A DNA stretch of 64,000 bases from Aporrectodea caliginosa (GCA_020284085.1 JACEVL010000031.1:670959-734958), one strand, 5' to 3'; positions 11,901-23,370 are shown, counted from the first letter of the stretch. Program-made: numbers and translations. The notes: generated by a model not told the origin, from the sequence alone.

Positions 11901-14900
11901 GTAGTCCCATCTGGCTGCCTAATGGTTCGTGGCCAGAGATCGAACCAGAAGCAATATTTTTCAGATCGTTTTCTCCTCTAGGCCTACTGATAAAATGTCT
12001 ATCTTTACCTCTAACCCCGTTTCTTCAGTATAGGCCTACTCGTGCATCATTCAGATTTGTTGGGAGGGGCACGGTAGCCGATTGGTTAGAACGCATGGCT
12101 TGTAACGCGGAGAGTACGGGTTCGAACCTCCCGTCAATCTGAGAGCATTGTAGAAGGCGTGGGTCGACGCTGCATGGCTCGTACATGTGGGTTATTAACT
12201 AATTTTCTGGAGCAGGTTTCACCTGCGGTAGAGTGGGGCACGGTGACCGATTGGTTATAAGCGTTTGCCTGTAACTCGGAGAGTACGGGTTCATGCCTCA
12301 TCCGAGACAGTTACTGTGTAGGGGTCCTTGAGCAAGTCTTTCGCTCACAATTATTATTGCTCTGCAATATAATTGTATCTGCGACTTCGTCGTGTGTGCA
12401 CTTCTGAACTTTGTAAGGAGGGCAATATCAAAATACAGTTGTATTGTATTGGATCAGCATTCAGTCAACGAAACCGCCATAGAGTCAAACTATCACTGTA
12501 TGATTCATAGCCTCAGTCGTCCTGTGCCAGGTGAATCTGTGCTTGTGCGATGTTGTGTGCCGCAAAGGTGTGTGACTCAGTTCTCTCTGCGTGTGTGTAT
12601 GCGCATGGTAAACTGTATTGTACCTGGATCGTTTGAACATGATGACTCTATAAATGTCCTTTTGCGAGGCACAACGATGAGATTAACGATCGCGTTGTCA
12701 TTTAAGACGAGTGCATTGCTTTTTGGTAACGAAAACCGTCCCTCAATCAAATGAATAGAGACATTTCGTCATGGGTGTGACCGTGTGACCAATTGTCAGC
12801 TAAACATTCCGGCTAGGCAGGACGTCAAACACCAACGACCCGGATAGGTCGCCGTTTGATTTATACTAGCTTCAGTCGTCCTATCCAGCCAGCCAGAATC
12901 TGATGCTTCCCAATGCGATGTTGAAATGTCGCAAAGGCTTCAAAAAGGACTCAGTTCTCTCTGCGTCATTCATTATGCGCATGGATAAACTTTATTAGTT
13001 TTTAAGCAGAGTTGTAACTATCATAGACTACATGACAGATGATCATTCAGACCATTTCTTTCGCAATGGTGTTTGTTTTCTTTACAGCAATGATAGCAGT
13101 CAGGCGCAATGCGATATAATTTTTCCATTATGCAACGATATCAAGCAATAAGCTGCGGTGCATCAATTTTAGTTTAAAAATTATGTGGATCGTGTGAACG
13201 TAATAGCTGTATACATTAATGGTCTGCCTTGGCTTGAGACAAGTGAAAGCTGCTTTTTGTCTGGCATCTTTTAAAGACCCATCGCAGTAATTACAACTGA
13301 GAGAATGCAAAATACTATATTATTATGGTAATCGTATCGTAATCGTAAACTCAAAATTATATGGTGCTACTCTAAGCGTAGGGCACCAGCCTTTTTACGA
13401 GCGCTGCGTCTTGTCAGAATGGTTGTCCAGAGATATCAAGGGAAGAAGATATATCTTGTTCGTTCCTTTCGATCGTGCTTTGTTTATTACACGTCTGTTC
13501 TTCATGTCGTCATTAACTTTCCACTAAAATCGGTGTCAATGCACCAAAACCCTAGACGACATTTTTAACACAATTACGCTAAGCTTCATGAATCTTCAAA
13601 TCAATATCTTCCTTAGGGTTATCTGAAAATTTATCAGCAAGATCAGAATTGTATTGCACTGCGTTGTAAGAACCTCTTCGTTAAAGCATCCATGATTGAC
13701 TAGCTTGTTAAGGATGTTGCTGTTCATTTTGTTGCTGGTTGAGCTGTTCTTTCTTGGTTTCTTTTATTGTTGTAGGAGATGACGGAGCTAGGTGCTCTGC
13801 TCAGTAGTGGCAATGCAGCTGAGAACCGCGACTACTTTAAGGCTGAGATGAGTCAGGCGATCAAGGAAATCGAAGATCTGTACGAGGAGAAGATGGAATC
13901 CTATATAACTGCGACGAGAACCAGCTACGATGCCAAGGTCTCTATGCTGACTATTAGGATCAACAGAGATTCAATCCCTTATCCTTAATATTATGCATTA
14001 TGTATGTATGTATGTATGTATATATGGTATGTATGTATGTACGTATGTATGTATCTATGTATTTATGTATGCATGCCTGTATTATGTATGTATAATTGTA
14101 TATACGTACTTATTTTTGCGTTTGACATGAAATAGTAGCAGGGCATTGGGAAGCAAAATGCAAACATAGAGCGGATCAGAATCCCGCTTTAATAGGTCCA
14201 CCAGTTTACATGTATGTATGTGTCTATGTATATAAATATAAGAACATTTATATAGCGCCTATTTCCTCCACAAGGCTCAAATGTTGATCATAAAATTATG
14301 CACGCATATATATGAACGTACATAGTACAAATGTACATAATATCCTATCGTAATGGACGTTTGGGAGTGTGTGCATATTCCGAACAGGTTCGTCAACTGG
14401 AACAGCCGGCCAAAGAGAATATCTTGGAACAGGCGAAGGTGTCAGAAGACAGTTCAGCGCTGAAAACAGAACTAATGGAACTCCGGAACAAACTGACCCA
14501 GCTGTCGGAACTGGTTAGAATTCCACAAAGATCTCATTGTAATTGTAATTGTAATTGTATTTTTATATAGCTCCACTCAAGGAGGCTCAATCTGCGCTAG
14601 CCTAGGCTTATATATAATGCTAAATGCAATTAATAACTAGCACTACATCAATTAGCAAAACAATGTACAGTGCAACAGAAAAGTCACAAGTGGCGGGCCC
14701 ACGCACACACGTGTAACTCAACCAACGGACTCCTGTCGACAGATTCATTTGTTCGCCCGTCATTGAAGGCATCTTTTGGTATTTCATTCTATTTCTTGAA
14801 GCCTGGTATGAGATTATCTGGCATGCCACCAATCTGACCTCTGTGAACCTTATCTGACCTTAATGAACTATCTCACCTGTCCTCAGTTAACCTCACCTGA

Positions 14901-17846
14901 CCTCAAATAACCTCACCTTACCTCAACGTGCCTTACCTTTTGCACCTTGAATACCTTGTCATCCGTACTTTCAGCGTCATGCCATAACTACTATGCACCT
15001 TCATCCGACCAGCATCCCACGTGGAGCCCATACAGCACCTATAATCCCATATTGAACCCGGACAGAGCCCACATGGTTTTCACCAAACGCCCACTGAACT
15101 GCTGGTAGGGTAGAGACACCTGGGCAGGTGTGCTAATTAGTTCTACCTTTTTCATACCGTACCTTATCTGTGCAGAACCTGCAGCTTCAGCGGGAGCTGG
15201 ACGCTCTGAGGCGCCGCAAGGAGGCCAGGGAGAGGGACCTGGAGATGCTCAACGATGAACTGAAGGCGGAGGCGATGTCCGTCAAACTGGACCTAGACGC
15301 AATCCTCCGTCAACTGTCTCTACTCGTCGACCAGAAGTTGGGCCTTGAACTCGAGATCGCTACCTATCGCAAGCTGCTCGACGCAGAGGAGAACCGGTAG
15401 GAGAACAATTGGCGCTAAGTAAATTAGCTACAATAACATACGACTGTAACTTGGTAATGCCCTCCTTGCAGATTTCAGAATTGCGCATTGAAGCCGGACA
15501 ACCATTGTACTCAGCCACAGGTAGATTGGAACAGGTAAGTTTTTAGTTAAGAGCGAATTTGCGAAAGACAGTCTCGGAAGGGGACTTTCGAACATGAGTG
15601 GTAAGTAGTCTAGTGTTTATATAGCGCCTTTTATGAAACCTTTCAAGTAGTAGTAGTAGCCGCATGTTTAATCTTCAGTCCTTGAGACCAATGGTCTAAT
15701 GGACTATTGGACATAGGCCTATCGGGTAGCTGGAAATGAGACGACTTGAAATGGGTGGTTTTAAGATATATGGACGACTTAGATTACATTAGGCTTACAT
15801 TATATTACACTTACGGTATGAATGCGTTTGCAAAACATCGCATTTACATCATTGTCACATTATACTATGAGAAACTTATTCTAGTCTCATTACTTTTAAT
15901 TTACAACACAGTTGCGTTTTATAATGTATCACGCTCACAGGAAAGTACCGGTACTTTCGTAGCACATCGCAATTACAGTAGGCCCTACATTTACATTAAA
16001 TATACATTGCATGTAAATTATATTTACATTACAGCAATAAATTTACAGCATATTACATTTAATGCAATGTGTTTTATAAGAAATACATTTACGGTGTTTT
16101 CTCTTGGCGTGTTCAGGTGGAATAGCAAAAAGGGTTCCGACCGTAATGCCGAAGAACTCGCCTTGAGATCCCTCAACTCGACAGACTTTGAGGATGCAGA
16201 AAGTGAGTTTGGCCTTATGAACTTTCACCTTTTAACCCTTGATCGACCGAAACAGCTATCCGCAGACCACAACGCATACCTTAGAAATGTAATCCACTGA
16301 ATTGTAATTTATTATAAGTTTAATGTACTGTAACGGTAATGTAGCGTGACCGTAGTATATTGCAAATGTAATGTACAGTAATGTTAGTCTGCTGTAACTT
16401 AAATGTACATATTTATATGATTGTACAGATTAACATACATGCAAATATATTGAAATGCATTGTACTTTAAATGTCATGTACTGTTTATGTGGTTTAGCGG
16501 TATTGTCATAATGTATTAATGTAGTACAGATAATGTATTGTAAGTGTAGTGTACATAAGAATAAGATGTGTTCCTACGTCTTTCAGTTACAGTTACAGTT
16601 CCAGTTCCAGTTACAAGTACCGTTAATAGGCTAAGTAAGCTATAAGCTTATATTGCCTATGTCGTTCCATCCAACTGTCCACAGTGTCCAGTATCTATTT
16701 CGCAGTGCTCGAGCTTAGTGTAGAAACTTTTTCCTGTGGTCGTCGGTTCCAGTGATCCACAATATATGGACTAAAAGAGTTTTTTAATGTCAAATCGGAC
16801 TGGCTAATGATACAGTTTCAGATTGCGCCTTTCCAGTTGCTGCCCTATGTAAGAAGGTTTTCACCTCTATTTTCATGTAACTTGATTATTTCGAGATACT
16901 TTCTACTTATCCTTGAGCTTCTTGCAGCTAGCAAGTGTAGCCCCACATCTGTCGTTTCTCAAAAGTATCATTCACTTCATGTAACTGAGTTTGAAAACAT
17001 GATTTAAAACAGTTTTAACTTCAGCATCAGCAGCATTCATATTAACGCTCTCCTTCATCGACGCTGAGGTTGAAACGCCGATGGGTGTTTATCACGAAAC
17101 GGTGCTATATAAATGCCATGAGTGAATAAATGAATGAATGAACGAACGTATGAATGAACGAAAGAATGAACGACTGAATGAACGAGTGACAAGATCAGCA
17201 AAACCATAAAGATCAAAAAGATCAATAGAAGCAGTTGCAGTCCAACACTAAAATCACGAGAACCTTGAAACGCAGATCATCGTTTAATAAGTGGTTGTGC
17301 CTGTGTAGGAGAGAAGATCTCATCCGCCAGTGGAGAGGTGCGGGCGAAGACAACCTTCCAGACGACGGCCAAGGGATCGCTGAGCATCAGCGAATGTGCT
17401 CCAAGTGGATACTTCGTCCGGATAGAAAACAAAGGCAGAAAGGTAGAACTAATTAATACGTATCCAAGTATATCCAATGGATGTGCATAGGCACAACTGA
17501 CAAGATTATGACATTGTCTCCTCTCTCTGGTCTCTCCAGTTTGCTCTCTCCGCTCTCTTGCTCTCTGATCTATTCTCTCTCTTTCTCTGTCTGTGTCTGT
17601 CTGTCTGTCTCTGTCTGTCTCTGTATATCTGTCTCTGTATGTCTCCCTCCTATCTTTGTCTGTCTTTGTCTGTTGTCTGTCTGTCTGCCTCTGTCTCTGC
17701 CTCTCTCCCTCTCTATCTTTCTCTCCCTCTCTCTGTCTCTGTCTGTATGTCTCTTTCTCTCTGTCTCTCTCTCCTATCTTTGTCTGTCGTTGTCTGCCTC
17801 TGCCTCTGTCTCTCTCTGCTCTCTATCTTTCTCTCTGCCTCTCTCA

Positions 17847-17906
<60 letters not shown>

Positions 17907-19345
17907 CCGGTCTCTCATCCTTCTCTCTCTGGACCCTCAGTCTCAGTTTAGTTTTGAGCATGCATTTTGTAGGAGGAGAGCCTGGTTGGATGGAAGATTG
18001 AACGCATAATCGATGGAAAAACTGAGCATGAATTCACTTTCAACGACGCTTATGAGAGCATCACACCAGGACAAAAGATAACCGTTAGTAACAGTGTTTG
18101 CCTTTTAAAACAGTACAATACGATGCAATACACTGCAAATTGATATATCATACAATAGAAAGACATTTTAATGACTTCCTGAACGAATGATTAAATATAA
18201 ATTGGAATACAGTTCGAATTATTGCATCAAACAATGAATATAGGATATTATACGTTATACATTATGCTATTAATGCGTGACTGGCTGACGATCTTCCTTG
18301 TAATAAATACGTGCAAGTTTACACATTTTAGATCCACAAATGGAAAAATTACGAGCTGCATTTACTATCCACCTGAATGGAAGATGTAATCTTTCATAAC
18401 AAACCCTGTTGATTGCTTGCCTCTTTTAGGTCTGGGCTAAGGACAGGAAGCCACCCAGGGCTCCAACCCTGGACACCGAGATATCAGATGCGTCCTGGGG
18501 AGTCGGTAGAAAGATCACAACGAAACTACATAACCCCCAAGGAGAGGTACGGACTCCCCGTGCAGTTCATTCGGTATTTTCAAGGTACCTCCTAAAAGTT
18601 CTGTAGAGCCATTACAAAGTGCAAACAGGTCAACTTTAAAAAGAAAATCACTTCAACATGATTGAGTAATTCAATCTATTTTCGCTCTGATTAATGTAGT
18701 TTGTTTTCATTCGAGTAGGCATAAGAATTTAGAGTTTTTAAACTATGAAAATAAAAATAATTCTTCCAACTAGAATATGCTCAGATATGTTATGCGTAGA
18801 CCTAAGTAAGGATTAGCTTGAGGCTTTACGAAAGATCGTCCTCTTATCGTAGACTCTAAATTTTTAAAAATTCTACCTACGCACACGGCACCAGCTTATT
18901 CTAGAACGCTGCGTCAAGGCAGGCGGTTTTTCCAGAAGAATACGATCCGGTGGTCGGAGTATTAGAGTGAATCGAATCGTAATCGTAAACTACAAATGTC
19001 TAAAGCGCTACTCTGAAGCTAAGCACTAAGCAAAGGGCACCAGCTTATTCACGAGCGCTGCGTCATGCCCAGGGTTTGATGACCTTGGAGTTCTGAGTCC
19101 GGTTGCCAGAGGTACCAGCAAGAGGAAGCCTATCGACTTTCTTGTCTGAGCGCCTGTGAATAAGCTGGTTCCCGTGACTTCGTTTTGTTTGGGTGCTCAG
19201 ATATAAAGTGAAGTTCTTGCAAGGCGCTATATAAATGGCCATATGTATTATACATAAATATTTGTATACAATTATATATAATTATATTTTCTGTTGTTCT
19301 AAACAGGAGCGTGCAACCCACGCCCAGACGACCACCTACAGCTAA
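5412..19345 (+). CDS. Cytoplasmic intermediate-filament protein, protostome type (12 exons)
   Basis: Subunit of cytoplasmic intermediate filaments, which assemble through coiled-coil dimers. Exons: 5412-5935, 9740-9926, 11081-11176, 13776-13937, 14388-14513, 15176-15396, 15472-15534, 16117-16202, 17309-17442, 17973-18083, 18430-18546, 19307-19345. All junctions have GT-AG borders and matching phase, giving 621 residues. The head (1-83) is Ser/Thr/Arg-rich. Coil 1A opens with [16 protein letters not shown] (about 94-109). Coil 1B is about 141 residues, the long lamin-like form kept in protostome cytoplasmic filaments. Coil 2 ends with the consensus [13 protein letters not shown] (about 427-439). 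Residues about 495-612 form a lamin-tail domain ([29 protein letters not shown]). The absence of a CaaX box and of an obvious NLS argues against lamin. The ATG lies in a good context (GAAGCCATGG). Confidence 0.9.
7034..7173. repeat. Foldback (inverted repeat), about 140 bp
   Basis: The left arm, around TAGTCTGCTTGCTCTATACCC followed by TACATTGAGTTG, is mirrored by the right arm, CAACTCACTGTAGGG followed by AAAGCAGACTAA. An additional internal copy of CAACTCAATGTATGTAGGG suggests nested duplication. Confidence 0.6.
8795..9095. repeat. Diverged tandem duplication, period about 160 bp
   Basis: The segment starting CCTTCATTAAGGTTGTTCGT near 8803 recurs as CCTTTATTAAGGTTGTTCTT near 8967. Matching CAAACAG, CTAGAA and ATCGTTG-CTCA blocks follow in both. 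Confidence 0.65.
9740..9926 (+). CDS. Filament gene exon 2: middle of coil 1B
   Basis: Encodes residues 175-237 after acceptor TTTTTTACAG, with donor GTAGAA. Heptad-like segments such as [18 protein letters not shown] support coil 1B. The first 20 residues are the least typical part of the model. Confidence 0.8.
10021..10258. repeat. TGTCTC/TCTG microsatellite
   Basis: Compound (TCTG)n and (TCTC)n tract of about 240 bp in intron 2. Leu/Ser/Cys-rich frames through it are artefacts. Confidence 0.9.
10262..10440 (+). repeat. Dispersed repeat, GAGCGCTGCGTC family
   Basis: Contains AATCGTAA, GCGCTACTCTAAAGCTAAG, CACTAGCTTATTCGCGAGCGCTGCGTC and GTCCGGTTGCCAGAG blocks. The same blocks recur at 13325-13445 and 18960-19115, and inverted at 11735-11850, 36425-36495 and 41793-41872. 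This is a dispersed short repeat family, possibly a SINE. Confidence 0.6.
10455..10750 (+). mobile_element. 3' end of a non-LTR retrotransposon
   Basis: Degenerate RT C-terminus ([19 protein letters not shown] sequence), then GGGAGCGCCTCTGAGTAG, GGCGCTATATAAAT and (GAAT)n. Confidence 0.6.
11081..11176 (+). CDS. Filament gene exon 3: end of coil 1B
   Basis: Encodes residues 238-269 in phase 0. The sequence [20 protein letters not shown] then EFLKRLHEQ matches the strongly conserved end of coil 1B. Confidence 0.93.
12066..12170 (+). mobile_element. tRNA-derived SINE copy
   Basis: The tRNA-like head has an A-box-like GTAGCCGATTGGTTAGAAC and a B box GGTTCGAACC spaced as in a tRNA gene, but no foldable anticodon arm. 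Related heads occur at 12236, 30302 and 48625, and inverted at 46298, 50870 and 59025. Confidence 0.65.
12236..12345 (+). mobile_element. tRNA-derived SINE copy
   Basis: Starts GGGGCACGGTGACCGATTGG, has a decayed B box (GGGTTCATGCC), then the family body with GTGTAGGGGTCCTTGAGCAAG. Confidence 0.6.
13776..13937 (+). CDS. Filament gene exon 4: L12 and start of coil 2
   Basis: Encodes residues 270-323 in phase 0, including [20 protein letters not shown]. Acceptor TTGTTGTAG, donor GTCTCT. Confidence 0.9.
13995..14100. repeat. (TATG)n microsatellite
   Basis: Imperfect TATG/TGTA tetranucleotide tract in intron 4. Confidence 0.85.
14388..14513 (+). CDS. Filament gene exon 5: coil 2
   Basis: Encodes residues 324-365 in phase 0, with a heptad-rich sequence such as [19 protein letters not shown]. 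Acceptor CGAACAG, donor GTTAGA. Confidence 0.88.
14514..15175 (+). other. Filament gene intron 5
   Basis: 662 bp with a GCNCCACT-type repeat fragment near 14560-14600 and a run of CTGACCT/CTCACCT repeats at 14830-14950. No coding signal. Confidence 0.75.
15176..15396 (+). CDS. Filament gene exon 6: end of rod
   Basis: Encodes residues 366-439, including the helix-termination consensus [18 protein letters not shown], the most diagnostic segment of the family. It ends after two bases of the Arg codon, before donor GTAGGA. Confidence 0.95.
15472..15534 (+). CDS. Filament gene exon 7: 63-nt putative cassette exon
   Basis: Borders are CTCCTTGCAG and GTAAGT. Both sides are phase 2, so including or skipping it keeps the frame. 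In the phase used by the gene it encodes about 21 residues (439-460) unlike known tails. Another frame is also open and more filament-like ([20 protein letters not shown]) but does not match the flanking phases. Confidence 0.55.
15535..16116 (+). other. Filament gene intron 7
   Basis: 582 bp, AT-rich with many TTACATT/TACATT motifs. No gene seen. Confidence 0.75.
16117..16202 (+). CDS. Filament gene exon 8: tail linker
   Basis: Encodes residues 460-489, [18 protein letters not shown] and following. Only the phase carried from exon 6 or 7 avoids the TAG at its start. Donor GTGAGT. Confidence 0.8.
16203..17308 (+). other. Filament gene intron 8
   Basis: 1.1 kb, AT-rich, with TAATGTA repeats in its first half and a GAAT/GAAC tail of a retrotransposon at 17090-17190. 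No coding signal. Confidence 0.75.
17309..17442 (+). CDS. Filament gene exon 9: first part of lamin-tail domain
   Basis: Encodes residues 489-533. [20 protein letters not shown] then [16 protein letters not shown] matches the opening strands of the lamin-tail domain in protostome filaments. Confidence 0.93.
17520..17908. repeat. TGTCTC/TCTG microsatellite before exon 10
   Basis: About 390 bp of pyrimidine-rich compound repeat ending in an uninterrupted (TGTC)n run at 17847-17907, some 65 bp before the exon 10 acceptor. Confidence 0.9.
17973..18083 (+). CDS. Filament gene exon 10: lamin-tail domain
   Basis: Encodes residues 534-570, with [20 protein letters not shown] and PGQKIT in the expected order. 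Phase 0 at both ends. Confidence 0.92.
18430..18546 (+). CDS. Filament gene exon 11: end of lamin-tail domain
   Basis: Encodes residues 571-609, [14 protein letters not shown] then [18 protein letters not shown]. Acceptor CCTCTTTTAG, donor GTACGG. Confidence 0.92.
18547..19306 (+). other. Filament gene intron 11
   Basis: 760 bp with a dispersed-repeat copy (GAGCGCTGCGTC family) at 18960-19115 and a decayed copy at 18880-18950. No coding signal. Confidence 0.75.
19307..19345 (+). CDS. Filament gene exon 12: last residues and stop
   Basis: Encodes [12 protein letters not shown] then TAA. The GEEKATHTQ-like ending is shared with other protostome filament tails; there is no CaaX motif. Confidence 0.88.
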   Translation, partial: ERATHAQTTTYS

Positions 19346-19420
19346 ACAGATCGATAGTTTCGTGAACAAATCATCGATCTGGGTCAAGTTGATCGTCCAC
19401 AGAGATAAAACGACAGCCGA

Positions 19421-19495
19421 AATAAACGCTTCCTAGAATCCTATAGAGACCATTGCTTCAGCCTAACTCGCTAACACTATGACAGTGACAATAAA
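19421..19495 (+). terminator. Candidate polyadenylation signals of the filament gene
   Basis: AATAAA occurs at 19421-19426 and 19490-19495, 76 and 145 bases after the stop codon. Either could serve. Confidence 0.5.
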
Positions 19496-21689
19496 TGATG
19501 AAGACGATGGTAATTAGCCTATTGTTATAATAACGTAGCCTATGGGTATGGAGTTAAGACTTGTTGAAGGTTATTCGCGAATTAGGTTAGAAATAATTTT
19601 ATTTGAGATAGAAATTATTTAATTGACGATTTTTGAACGGGGTCAGATTATCAGATATGATTTCATTCGTTCTATAGCTGAGTCGGTGATTAGCCTATCC
19701 AAGTGCTTGTAAAATTGGGTGAAGTTTTAGCCTTGTTGAAAGCATAGAAAATGTTTTAATAATCAAAATCTAACATATAATTATACAGACTTTAGGCTAA
19801 CAAATGCGACTTATTGACAAAAATCTTCTTAGCTTTTGACTCAAAGAAAGTGGACATCACCAATGTTTGTACTCTACTGACTCTACCCAAGCCCGGATAA
19901 AGGAGGAGGGCGACGCTGAAGATCATTGTTATCACACAGTGTGGTTAAACTGAAACTACTATCACGGTCGGTTATGAAGGAAACATTGTTAATCATAGCC
20001 TGGAGATAATTTTGAATGGAGAACAATCACAAGAGAACACAATGCAATCAAAAGCTTAATAATCTAAATGAAATAATGATTAAAATAATTATTCAATAGC
20101 CAAAAGAATGCTCAACGTGGATTTTGGAAAGAGTTGATAGCGTTATTCTAACAAGAGTGCATGCTTGCTTTATTCGTTTGCAATTCAACTGTAATAAGTT
20201 CACTGAATTTTTTGTCCAGTTGTGAATTAGGTCTAGGGCAATGCTCTCGCATGGACTGTAGTTCATAGTAGGCCTACTAACTTTGACTGCTGTTTAAATG
20301 TTACGCCGATATAAAATGTCAATTTCAACATGATCAGTGCCTAGGCTACTCTTGAGGATAACAAAGTTATAAATCGTCGTCGTCGTCGTCGTTAGAAACA
20401 TCATCATCATCATCATCATTACTTCCGTCAAAGTTGTCGTCTCTGTATGCTGATAATGATTATAATTATGATTTATGATGCTGATAATTAGGATGATGAT
20501 CCAGGAATTTTGTTTGCACAAAAGGTCAGGAATTCAGTTGCGACGTTGAGTAGCCAAACACACAGAAGTGAACAAAATGTAGTTTCTCCCGATGTAGTGT
20601 AATAATACAGGCCACTCAAGGCCAACCCTCAATTTTTGGAGATGAAGAACTTACAGCAATTAAATTAGTTAAATGAATGGGCATATATACAGATTTTGCA
20701 GGTGAAACAAGTTTCTGCAGAAGTTTGCACAGTTGCTTAAACTTAGTGCTATCCGAAGAGAGTGGCGCCTCCAACGCTCCAGCTGACTTCTGCAGCACCT
20801 AGGTCCTAGGCTATCTTCAGAAATGACTGAAGGCTGTGTGCGCTCTACTACTCTCTTAGTTCCAAGAGGAACTTACCTGTCGAAGAACTTGGCTAAATTA
20901 GATTGAGGCTGCAGAGTTCTAATAGAAAGGTTAGCTACATTGGTAAGAGCGTACGATACATGCTCCTATGTGGTTGCGGATGCCGGATCGCATATCGATG
21001 ACGACTTACACACTCAGAGACCTTGAAATTAGTTAAATCCAGTTAAATGGGTGGTGGGGGATCTCGCCCTATCAATTCATTGAAACATGAGCAGGGTCGA
21101 GTATATAGGTCACTATAGAAAAACGTGTTGGCCTACATTGATCTTGACTTGCTTCTGGTTGCGAGCTGAGAACGAGTAGCCTATGCGCATATTACGAATA
21201 TTAAGATTTTGTAGAAATTGACGAATATTGACATGGCCAAAAAATATTAAATTTTTTAAATTTCTTTTCATTCTTAATTCTCACAAATCCGGGATTACTT
21301 GTAAAAAAATTCACTGCCAAAAATTAGGCATTAGAACAAGAACAGTTACATGTTAAAGTTACTATCTAAAATCAGTAACTTCACTTAGTTCATTGTTCGA
21401 AGTCTCTATAAGTATTAAATTAGTTTGTAAACAAAACGGGAACAGTGACGTCATCAACGAATATTTATGAATATTTACGAATATTAAAAATGCTCCAATA
21501 TTCACGAATATTTACGAATATTAAAGGCCTCAAGTCACGAATTCTCGTTCTATGGACTTGCGAGGAGGGAAACTCTGACGTTCGCAGTGAATGGAAAACG
21601 ATGAGACCATGCTAAGCCAACATGCTGTAGGCTATTATAGGCCTACTGATTATTTGTGTTTCTTATCTACTAAAGGTGTTGAATCCCTA

Positions 21690-22650
21690 AAGTGTCTCAA
21701 AGAAGCAAAACAGACGAATCTGAATTTTAAATACCTGGTGTCTTCTTTTTGTGAGCTTTGCTTTGTTGAAGTTGGCTTTGCAGCATTGTTCCACTACTGA
21801 ACTTGACTTTCTGGATTTCTTTGACTTTTAGTTGCTGAAAACACCCTCTTCAACTCTCAATTTGCATAAAGATTGAAAGAGAGGAAAAGCAAATTTTCTA
21901 CAAGCTGGTGGTCAGCTTTATGCTTTAAAGTTATTTTAATAGAGAAATAGAACATAAGAATCTGAATTTGAAAATACCGTATGTCTTCTTTTCTGAGCTT
22001 GACTTTGCTCAATTGGTGGCCATACTGAAGTTGACTTTCAGGATTTAAAAATATTTTGTGCTGAAAACAACCCCTTAAACCGTCAATTACTTTAAAGATA
22101 GAGATAGAAAAGCTAAGTTTAAATCTAAAGCTGGTATTCAGCATTATTCTTTAGATTTTTCATGGATGAATAGAACAGAAGAATCTGAAATTCAATAGGG
22201 CCCTATAGCCTACCTGTTGTCTTCTTTTCTAAGATCTACTTTGTTAAGTTGACTTTGCTTCAATGCTGGCCATAGTGAAGATGACTTTCTCGATTTTTAA
22301 TTGTATTTCCTGAAAACAACTAAAGTAATAGAAAGAGACAACTAAAGTAATAGAAAGAGATTAAAAAGCTAAGTTAAAATATACAGTCTGGTCTACAGTG
22401 TTGTGTTTCGAAAGCTGTCTTTCATAAATTTGTGAAAGAGAAGAATCCGAATTTTAAATACCTGATATCTTGTTTTCTGAACCTTAAAATTATGGATCCT
22501 GACTTTTTACTTTTCTTTGGAGTTGTCTTTGCTTTGCTGTAATTTTGTCTTGACTTCACAGTTGGTTTTCTTTGCGGTTTTTAGTTTGCTCGACAACTGA
22601 AGAGCTTTCATCTTCTAAAGAAAATGTAAGATATAAAGAATGTGAATTAA
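21690..22650. repeat. Degenerate tandem array, period about 220-265 bp
   Basis: Units begin near 21715, 21958, 22180 and 22442 with AATCTGAATTT, then a C-TG-TGTCTTCTTTTCTGAG block, then TTGACTTTGCT, GACTTTCTGGATTT and CTGAAAACA. Weaker partial units lie near 22975 and 23930. Divergence is high, so the array is old. Confidence 0.65.
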
Positions 22651-23084
22651 AAGAACTGTCTTCCGTTCTTGAATTTGTCGGAATGTTGGCGTTGTTTTGA
22701 TCGTGACTGGCCTATACTGTAAAGTTGAACACTCTAAATATTTTCTACATTTTGCATCAGGTGAAATCTCTATCTCATACAGGCTTGGTGTCATATTTTG
22801 CTTAAAAGTCTTCAAGCATTAAGTGTCTTAAAGATGTGTTCTGATATTAATCTTTATTTTGACGTTCACTTTTTTATATTCCTCCATGCAGATAAATCTT
22901 TTAATGTAGCTGCTGAAATATTCTTATTTTCTTAAATTGCGCTAGAGTTATAATAGTCGTTAAATGCAAAAATCTGAATTTGAAAACACCCGACGTCTAG
23001 AGTACTTAAAGTAACTGTCGCTAGTATACCCTGATGCATGCATTGAGCTTAAGATCCTAATGCTTATACGCAATTGTTTTGTAG

Positions 23085-23370
23085 GCCAAGCCCCGGTCTA
23101 TCTTAGAGAGCTTTGTTAGCAGATGTCATCCATACCAAGTCGCAGATTCATTCGCTCTGCCACTCAAGGTGACCTGGTTGTCCCTATGGCGCGAACTTCT
23201 ACGGTGCTTCATAAAAGCTTTGCTGTCGTCGGTCCATCTTTCTGGAATAGGCTGCCTAGCATTTCCGTACCGTAATGAGCTTCCTGGTCTTACTTTGCCC
23301 CATTCTTTTCTATCGTGGTTTGGCGTCGTCAGGTCGGGAGCGCCTCTGAGGAGTACCTCTTGAATTGGCG
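23085..23370 (+). pseudogene. Non-LTR reverse-transcriptase C-terminus fragment
   Basis: Translation shows QAPVYLREL, then a basic stretch, then FAVVGPSFWNRLPSIS, the usual end of a non-LTR retrotransposon polyprotein, followed by GGGAGCGCCTCTGAGGAGTA. Confidence 0.6.

Larger units (their letters stand above)
11177..13775 (+). other. Filament gene intron 3
   Basis: About 2.6 kb, non-coding. It holds two adjacent tRNA-derived SINE copies (12066-12170 and 12236-12345), an inverted dispersed repeat at 11735-11850 and a direct one at 13325-13445. Confidence 0.75.

Noticed and set aside
12066..12140. Possible functional tRNA gene
   Set aside because: A and B boxes are present but no proper anticodon stem or acceptor pairing is visible, and several decayed copies exist; it is a SINE head.
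17481..18009. Overlapping frames of up to 156 codons
   Set aside because: Microsatellite translation; the real exon 10 lies in part of this interval in a specific phase.
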